This document shows, in pieces, positions 60,121 through 64,000 of a DNA stretch of 64,000 nucleotides (its first letter is position 1; each line of letters opens with the position of its first letter). The position numbers and the translations under genes were made by a program. Location: contig NZ_CP109131.1 in the NCBI RefSeq assembly GCF_035917995.1, positions 4,216,001 through 4,280,000 of the forward strand. The letters are read 5' to 3'. The notes below the pieces were generated by a model. That model was not told the origin of the DNA. It saw only the letters and a program-made list of their open reading frames with translations, and searched no databases. Source of the DNA: Streptosporangium sp. NBC_01755 (GTDB taxonomy: Bacteria > Actinomycetota > Actinomycetes > Streptosporangiales > Streptosporangiaceae).

Positions 60121-60972
60121 TCAACCGCGATGGTCATGCACTTCGAGGATGCCGCCGCCGCGGCGGCGGCCGAGATCGAAGGTGGCGAAGCCGGGCCCGT
60201 CGCCGGTGCTCACGGCCACCACGCCCGGGATCCGGAAGTCCCGCCGGTCCGCGGTCGCGATCAGCAGGTCACATCCGCGCGGCGTCCCCCCGTCGTCGGT
60301 CTCGGTGCGGAATCGGACCTTCTCCACGCCGTGGAACTCCCCGCCCTCGAACAGGTAGCCCAGCGGGGCGCGGCCGGTGGGAGTCCGGTATTCGACGATC
60401 GAGAAGAACAGGTCCTCGCCGAACACGCCGCGCACTGACTGCACCGGATGCGTGTCTGTGGCCGGCACGCCCCAGATGTGCCGGTAGAAAGCGTACGTCG
60501 ACAGTTCCAGTGCCCGGCCGCCGGCCTGGACCGTCCCGGTGACCCTCCCGAACGACTCGTAGTACTCGCCGCCGGGGTCGGCGCGTTGCCCGCTCATCGA
60601 GAACCGGAAAGGTTCGGTGAAGGCGGTGTACTGGACTTCGGAACCTGGGCGCCCGGCCGCCACGACATACGAGCGCAATGGCATGACCGTGCGCACCAGC
60701 AGGTCTCCGAACCGCAGGGTGCCCACGTGGCCGCCCCCCGGCGTGTCGCCGGGCCGGACGATGGTCTGAACGTCCTTGGCCACCTCGGCCCCGATGGCCG
60801 TCCACGTACGGACCTCCGCGGTTCTCCGTGCCCAGTCCGTCCGGAGGCGGTACGCGCCCGCGGCGCCGGACTCGGGGTCGTACCAATCCAGTGACCAGCT
60901 CTCCTGCCAGGCAGGACCTTTGCCCGCCGGCGGGATGTGTGGGCCGTCGTCGACGGCGGTCAAGCCCGGCAC
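60121..60972 (-). CDS. CrtC/AttH-like (DUF7064-type) beta-barrel protein
   Basis: 283 residues. QESWSLDWYDPESGAAGAYR is the pattern seen at the start of DUF7064/CrtC-like proteins, followed by a second barrel (SYVVAAGRPGSEVQYTAFTE, HIWGVPATDTHPVQSVRG). Such proteins bind lipids or terpenoid/steroid ligands and sometimes act as hydratases or cyclases; some are found in steroid and terpene catabolic clusters. No catalytic residue can be named. GTG 60972 has AAGGGGG upstream; longer frames lack support. Confidence 0.6.
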   Translation of the reverse strand: MPGLTAVDDGPHIPPAGKGPAWQESWSLDWYDPESGAAGAYRLRTDWARRTAEVRTWTAIGAEVAKDVQTIVRPGDTPGGGHVGTLRFGDLLVRTVMPLRSYVVAAGRPGSEVQYTAFTEPFRFSMSGQRADPGGEYYESFGRVTGTVQAGGRALELSTYAFYRHIWGVPATDTHPVQSVRGVFGEDLFFSIVEYRTPTGRAPLGYLFEGGEFHGVEKVRFRTETDDGGTPRGCDLLIATADRRDFRIPGVVAVSTGDGPGFATFDLGRRRGGGILEVHDHRG

Positions 60973-61057
60973 GGTGCCCCCTTTCTCTCGTGCTCCGCCT
61001 CGTCTCGGGATTTCCGGTCGAGGGTGCCTCTCGGTGACCGATCGGCGCACGTAGTCG

Positions 61058-61074
61058 TAATGACGCCGGTAACG
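61058..61074 (+). promoter_or_regulatory. operator site D of oxygenase regulon
   Basis: TAATG-ACGCCGG-TAACG, 85 bp upstream of the minus-strand GTG of the CrtC/AttH-like gene. It shares ACGCCGG exactly with site E, giving a longer identical core (TAATGACGCCGGTAA). Confidence 0.65.
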
Positions 61075-61104
61075 ACGTCGGCGAAATCGCGGAACCAGAA
61101 ACGG

Positions 61105-62334
61105 TCAGCCCGGAAGCGGCGCGGCGCCACACGCGCCGCCGGCCCGCAGTTCAGCCAGTTCGGTGCCGGTGAAGCCCAGTGCGGCGACAACCTCCTCGGT
61201 GTGCGCACCGACCGCGGGGGCCGGGTACCCGGGGGCCGACGGGGCGCCGGCGAAGGTACAGGGTGAATCGACCGTGGCGTAGTGCCCTCCCGCGTACCGG
61301 ACCTGCCGGACCGCGCCGCTGCCGAGGACGACCGGGTCGCGCACGGCATCGGCCAGATCCTGTACCGGGGCCACGGTAAGGCCGGCCGCGGAAAGACGCC
61401 GGCACCATTCGTCGCGCGGGCGCTGGCGGAAGATCTCGTCGAGCGTCTCGACCAGGGCGGCGCCGGACTCGGCGAGCAACCTGGGATCGCCTCCACGAAA
61501 GCGCGGGTCGTCGTCGAGCCAGCGCGCGTCCAGCGCCGTCAGCAGAACATCCCAGTCCCGTTCCGGGAGCATCGACTGCAGCCAGAGCCAGCGGCCGTCG
61601 CGGCATCGGAAGCAGTTGACGGTGGGGATCGGCGCGGTGAGGCGGTCGATGCTGCGCGGCACACCCGGGTCACGCAGCGCGTCCGCGACATCAGAGGCCA
61701 TCAGCCACATCGCGGTGCGGAGCAGGGAAACCGAGACGTGGTCACCATGCCCGGTGCGCTGCCGCGCGAACAGGGCGGCGCAGACCGCCCCGGCGAGCGC
61801 CGAGCCGGTGGCCCGGTCGCCCATGCCGCCGGCGGGTTGGGGTGGCGTACCCGCGCTGTCACGGAACAGAGCGGCCATGCCGGAATACGACCAGAACGCG
61901 CCGTGGTCGTAGCTGCGCCGATCTTGGGCGTCGCCCTGCCCGTAGCCGGTGACCTGTGCGTAGATCAGTCGCGGGTCCGCGGCGCGAAGCGTCGCGCTGT
62001 CCAGGCCCAACCGTGTCAGCGCGACCGGACGCATGTTGGTGACGAAGACGTCCGCGGTCCCGATCAGCCGTCGCGCCACGGTTTGGCCTGCCAGGGTGGT
62101 CAGGTCGAGCGCGACACTGCGGCGTGTCCGGTTGTGCACGTCGAATCGCGGATTGACCCCGGCGGCGCCATTAGTGCCGGGGAGCGAACCTGGCCCTCGT
62201 GCCGGGTCACCGTGCGGCGGCTCAAGCTTGATCACCTCGGCGCCCCAGTCGGCGAGAATGGTCGCGCAGGACGGTGCGGAGGCGAAGCGGCCGGCCTCGA
62301 TCACCCGGATGCCGGACAGTGGTCCTTGATTCAC
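61105..62334 (-). CDS. class III CoA-transferase (CaiB/BaiF family)
   Basis: 409 residues. VIEAGRFASAPSCATILADW and GAEVIKLEPPHGDPAR open the family; the catalytic Asp is in RRSYDHGAFWSYSG. It moves CoA between carboxylic acids, which would prime or release a pathway thioester. GTG 62334 is the first start; the operator is 22 bp upstream. The C-terminal Cys in GGACGAAPL is not part of the active site. Confidence 0.92.
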   Translation of the reverse strand: MNQGPLSGIRVIEAGRFASAPSCATILADWGAEVIKLEPPHGDPARGPGSLPGTNGAAGVNPRFDVHNRTRRSVALDLTTLAGQTVARRLIGTADVFVTNMRPVALTRLGLDSATLRAADPRLIYAQVTGYGQGDAQDRRSYDHGAFWSYSGMAALFRDSAGTPPQPAGGMGDRATGSALAGAVCAALFARQRTGHGDHVSVSLLRTAMWLMASDVADALRDPGVPRSIDRLTAPIPTVNCFRCRDGRWLWLQSMLPERDWDVLLTALDARWLDDDPRFRGGDPRLLAESGAALVETLDEIFRQRPRDEWCRRLSAAGLTVAPVQDLADAVRDPVVLGSGAVRQVRYAGGHYATVDSPCTFAGAPSAPGYPAPAVGAHTEEVVAALGFTGTELAELRAGGACGAAPLPG

Positions 62335-62356
62335 CCCAGCATCGTGGCTCTCCGGA

Positions 62357-62373
62357 CATTACCGGCGTCATTA
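62357..62373 (-). promoter_or_regulatory. operator site E of oxygenase regulon
   Basis: Minus-strand TAATG-ACGCCGG-TAATG, 22 bp from the CoA-transferase start codon and 8 bp from the 3' end of the regulator gene. GATAAT here may also serve as a -10 element, in which case binding would block or position RNA polymerase. Confidence 0.65.
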
Positions 62374-62380
62374 TCGCGAG

Positions 62381-64000
62381 TCAGGTTCCGTTGGTTCTAA
62401 CGGCGCGCGCACCGGGTTGGGGTCGGATCTCGCGTCGGGGTGCGGCGGGTTTGGCCTCGAGCAGCCGGCGGGCGTCGCCGGGTCCAAGGCCGAGCTCCTG
62501 CAACGCGGCCACCGCCCGGCGATAGGCGGCCAGGACGGAGCTCTCGCTGCCGATCGTATGCTCGATCTGGACGAGCAGCCGGTATCCCGGGTCGCTGTAC
62601 CGGTTGAGCGCCAGCAGCTGTTCGCACTCCTCGCGGGCCTGCTCGGGTTGGCCGAGCTCGACCAGCAGCCGGGCCAGTTCCAGGCGCGCCTCCTCTTGAA
62701 CGACGTCGAGGTGATGGCGTCGCTCCTCGGCCCAGCTCAGGTTGCTGCCACCCAAATAGGGGCCCTGGACGATCTCAAGGGCGGCGCGAAGCCGGAGAAC
62801 TCGCCCGTCGCCGCTCGCCCAGCTGGCGGTCCGCAGAAGGTCCTCGAACCGCACGTCCGCAGCGTCGACGACGGTGTCGGTCGGCAGGCCCACCAGGTTC
62901 CCGTTGCGCCGGTCCAGCGACAGCCCCGTGATCCGCCGGAACTGGAACGAGATCTGGCGGAAGTGGTTGCCGCCGTTGCGCAGAGGGACGTCCGGGAACA
63001 GGACGCTCTGCAATCGGGTGCGGTCGATCCCATTGGGATGCAGAACCAGCAGCGCCATCAGCTCGATGATCTTCATGCGGCCGATCTTCTGGGGCACGCC
63101 GTTGATCCAGATGTCGCGTTCCGGTCCGAACGGTTGCAGCCCCAGCCGGACGTTGCCCACCGCGGTGGGCAGGCGGAGCGGCCGGGCCGACGGGGCGATG
63201 ACGAGCCTCCGCCAGCGCATGCCGATCGGGTCGCGGGCGTCCTCCCGCTTGGCGATGTCCGGGAATGCCCGAAGGGCAGGCAGTAAGGTGGTGAAGCTGC
63301 CCATCAGGGCCGCCGTGTGGTAGGCGAGGTCGGCGGCCTCGTGCGCGGCGTCAAGGTCGCCGCAGCGTGCTTCGGCTTCGGACAGGCATGCGGCCGCGAA
63401 CGGCAGGTAGAGCCGCCGATGTGCCTTGTTCATCGACCGCACGCACTCGTTCAGCAACGGTCGCGCGGTTTCGGCACGGTCGTCGACGAGCAGCGCGAGC
63501 CCGAGGTATGTCTGACCCCACTCCAGCAGCGCCGTCTGACCCGTGGTCGCGGTGCGCTCGATGCCGTCCTGGAGCGCGGCGACCGCATCCTCCCGCCGGC
63601 CGAGTTGGAGCAGGATGTAGCCGGACAACAGCTCGTAGGCGGGGAACAGGAAGAAGGTGGTCTTGCGGCTGTCGGTGAGCGCGACCCTGATCGCCGACAG
63701 CGCGAGCTCCCGCTCACCCTCACTCAGCAGCAGCAGGGCCTCGATGAAGTGTGACTGCGGGCGTTCCCGGATCTCTTCCGGGACGCGGTTCCACAGACCC
63801 TGCGCCTCTTCGACCTTGCCGGCGAAGATCGACGCCAGAATCACATTGGGGTTGACCACGGGAGCTTTGGGATCGGCCGGGATGAGCGCGCGGAGTTCGG
63901 CGACCCTGCCCTGCAGCAGCAGACCCCAACTCATGATCCGCTCCACGTCGCCCCAGTCGGATCCGAGCGGCGGCATGGCGGGAGTGAGGTCGGTGCACAC
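62381..64000 (-). CDS. SARP/BTAD-type transcriptional regulator (5' end outside window)
   Basis: At least 539 residues; the start lies beyond base 64000. The N-terminal part seen here is a helical repeat (TPR-like, about 15-250). Then an OmpR-type winged helix (about 285-385: WINGVPQKIGRMKIIELMAL, GIDRTRLQSVLFPDVP) and a C-terminal BTAD domain (about 390-515: RLRAALEIVQGPYLGG, AYRRAVAALQELGLGP). This is the SARP architecture with extra helical repeats. SARPs bind direct repeats, so it is the first candidate for the TAAYG-N7-TAAYG operators in this cluster. Confidence 0.85.
   Translation of the reverse strand: MCTDLTPAMPPLGSDWGDVERIMSWGLLLQGRVAELRALIPADPKAPVVNPNVILASIFAGKVEEAQGLWNRVPEEIRERPQSHFIEALLLLSEGERELALSAIRVALTDSRKTTFFLFPAYELLSGYILLQLGRREDAVAALQDGIERTATTGQTALLEWGQTYLGLALLVDDRAETARPLLNECVRSMNKAHRRLYLPFAAACLSEAEARCGDLDAAHEAADLAYHTAALMGSFTTLLPALRAFPDIAKREDARDPIGMRWRRLVIAPSARPLRLPTAVGNVRLGLQPFGPERDIWINGVPQKIGRMKIIELMALLVLHPNGIDRTRLQSVLFPDVPLRNGGNHFRQISFQFRRITGLSLDRRNGNLVGLPTDTVVDAADVRFEDLLRTASWASGDGRVLRLRAALEIVQGPYLGGSNLSWAEERRHHLDVVQEEARLELARLLVELGQPEQAREECEQLLALNRYSDPGYRLLVQIEHTIGSESSVLAAYRRAVAALQELGLGPGDARRLLEAKPAAPRREIRPQPGARAVRTNGT

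Noticed and set aside
1..64000. tRNA, rRNA, riboswitch or biosynthetic core enzymes (PKS/NRPS) despite the SARP-type regulator
   Set aside because: I looked for typical conserved patterns and saw none; the SARP-like gene sits with catabolic rather than antibiotic genes.

Overview
The window is high-GC DNA with GTG and TTG starts, tightly overlapping operons and lineage-typical families (DUF4956/VTC pair, deoC with two aldehyde dehydrogenases, the hopanoid hpnC-to-hpnH block, PspC and PCu(A)C proteins). It comes from a filamentous or spore-forming actinomycete; a member of the Streptosporangiales is my best guess, but that is inference. I recognise no rRNA, tRNA or CRISPR array.

Layout. 0-6.2 kb: an S9 peptidase co-transcribed with a Dpp/Opp-type peptide ABC transporter, then a convergent XRE-cupin regulator. 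6.4-11.1 kb: a small cytosolic protein, an acidic repeat protein, a sensor kinase/response regulator pair, and a DUF4956 + VTC module. 11.2-16.5 kb: deoC, two aldehyde dehydrogenases (one lacking the catalytic half) and an amidase. 16.5-20.4 kb: an SPFH/band-7 gene with a small DNA-binding-like gene and a palindromic operator, then hrpB. 20.4-26.4 kb: a 55-bp minisatellite, uppP, a deleted secreted-peptidase gene, an M28 aminopeptidase, PspC, lipB, and a broken amino-acid permease. 26.4-35.4 kb: a kinase divergent from a dimethylglycine-dehydrogenase-like enzyme, MarR, YiaA, a PCu(A)C/DyP copper-haem group, and an SDR. 35.4-43 kb: a complete squalene-hopene block on the minus strand (hpnC, hpnD, hpnE, polyprenyl synthase, shc, hpnG, hpnH), followed by a deacetylase and an MGDG-synthase-like glycosyltransferase. 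45-47.8 kb: a DMT transporter, DUF1801 and a secreted phospholipase A2. 47.9-51.5 kb: a graveyard of gene pieces (marR, tnpB in two halves, tnpA, hydrolase, rtcB). 51.5-64 kb: DUF2071 and then an oxygenase/CoA-thioester catabolic cluster.

The most interesting system is the last one. A Rieske oxygenase, its beta subunit, a fused ferredoxin/NuoF-like reductase, an alpha/beta hydrolase, an acyl-CoA ligase, a DapA-like lyase with a Phe at the usual catalytic Tyr position, a CrtC/AttH-like protein, a class III CoA-transferase and a SARP/BTAD-type regulator lie together. Reading the gaps shows a shared direct repeat, TAAYG-N7-TAAYG, once in the upstream gap of each of the five transcription units. 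I read this as the operator of a dedicated regulon for an unknown, probably ring-containing or carboxylic substrate.

A second theme is repeat expansion. Short GC-rich tandem repeats sit both in gaps and inside genes (S9 linker, acidic repeat protein, ALDH N-terminus, HrpB, GcvT-family enzyme, deacetylase tail, glycosyltransferase, PCu(A)C tail), so this genome seems to tolerate or generate minisatellites in ordinary housekeeping genes.
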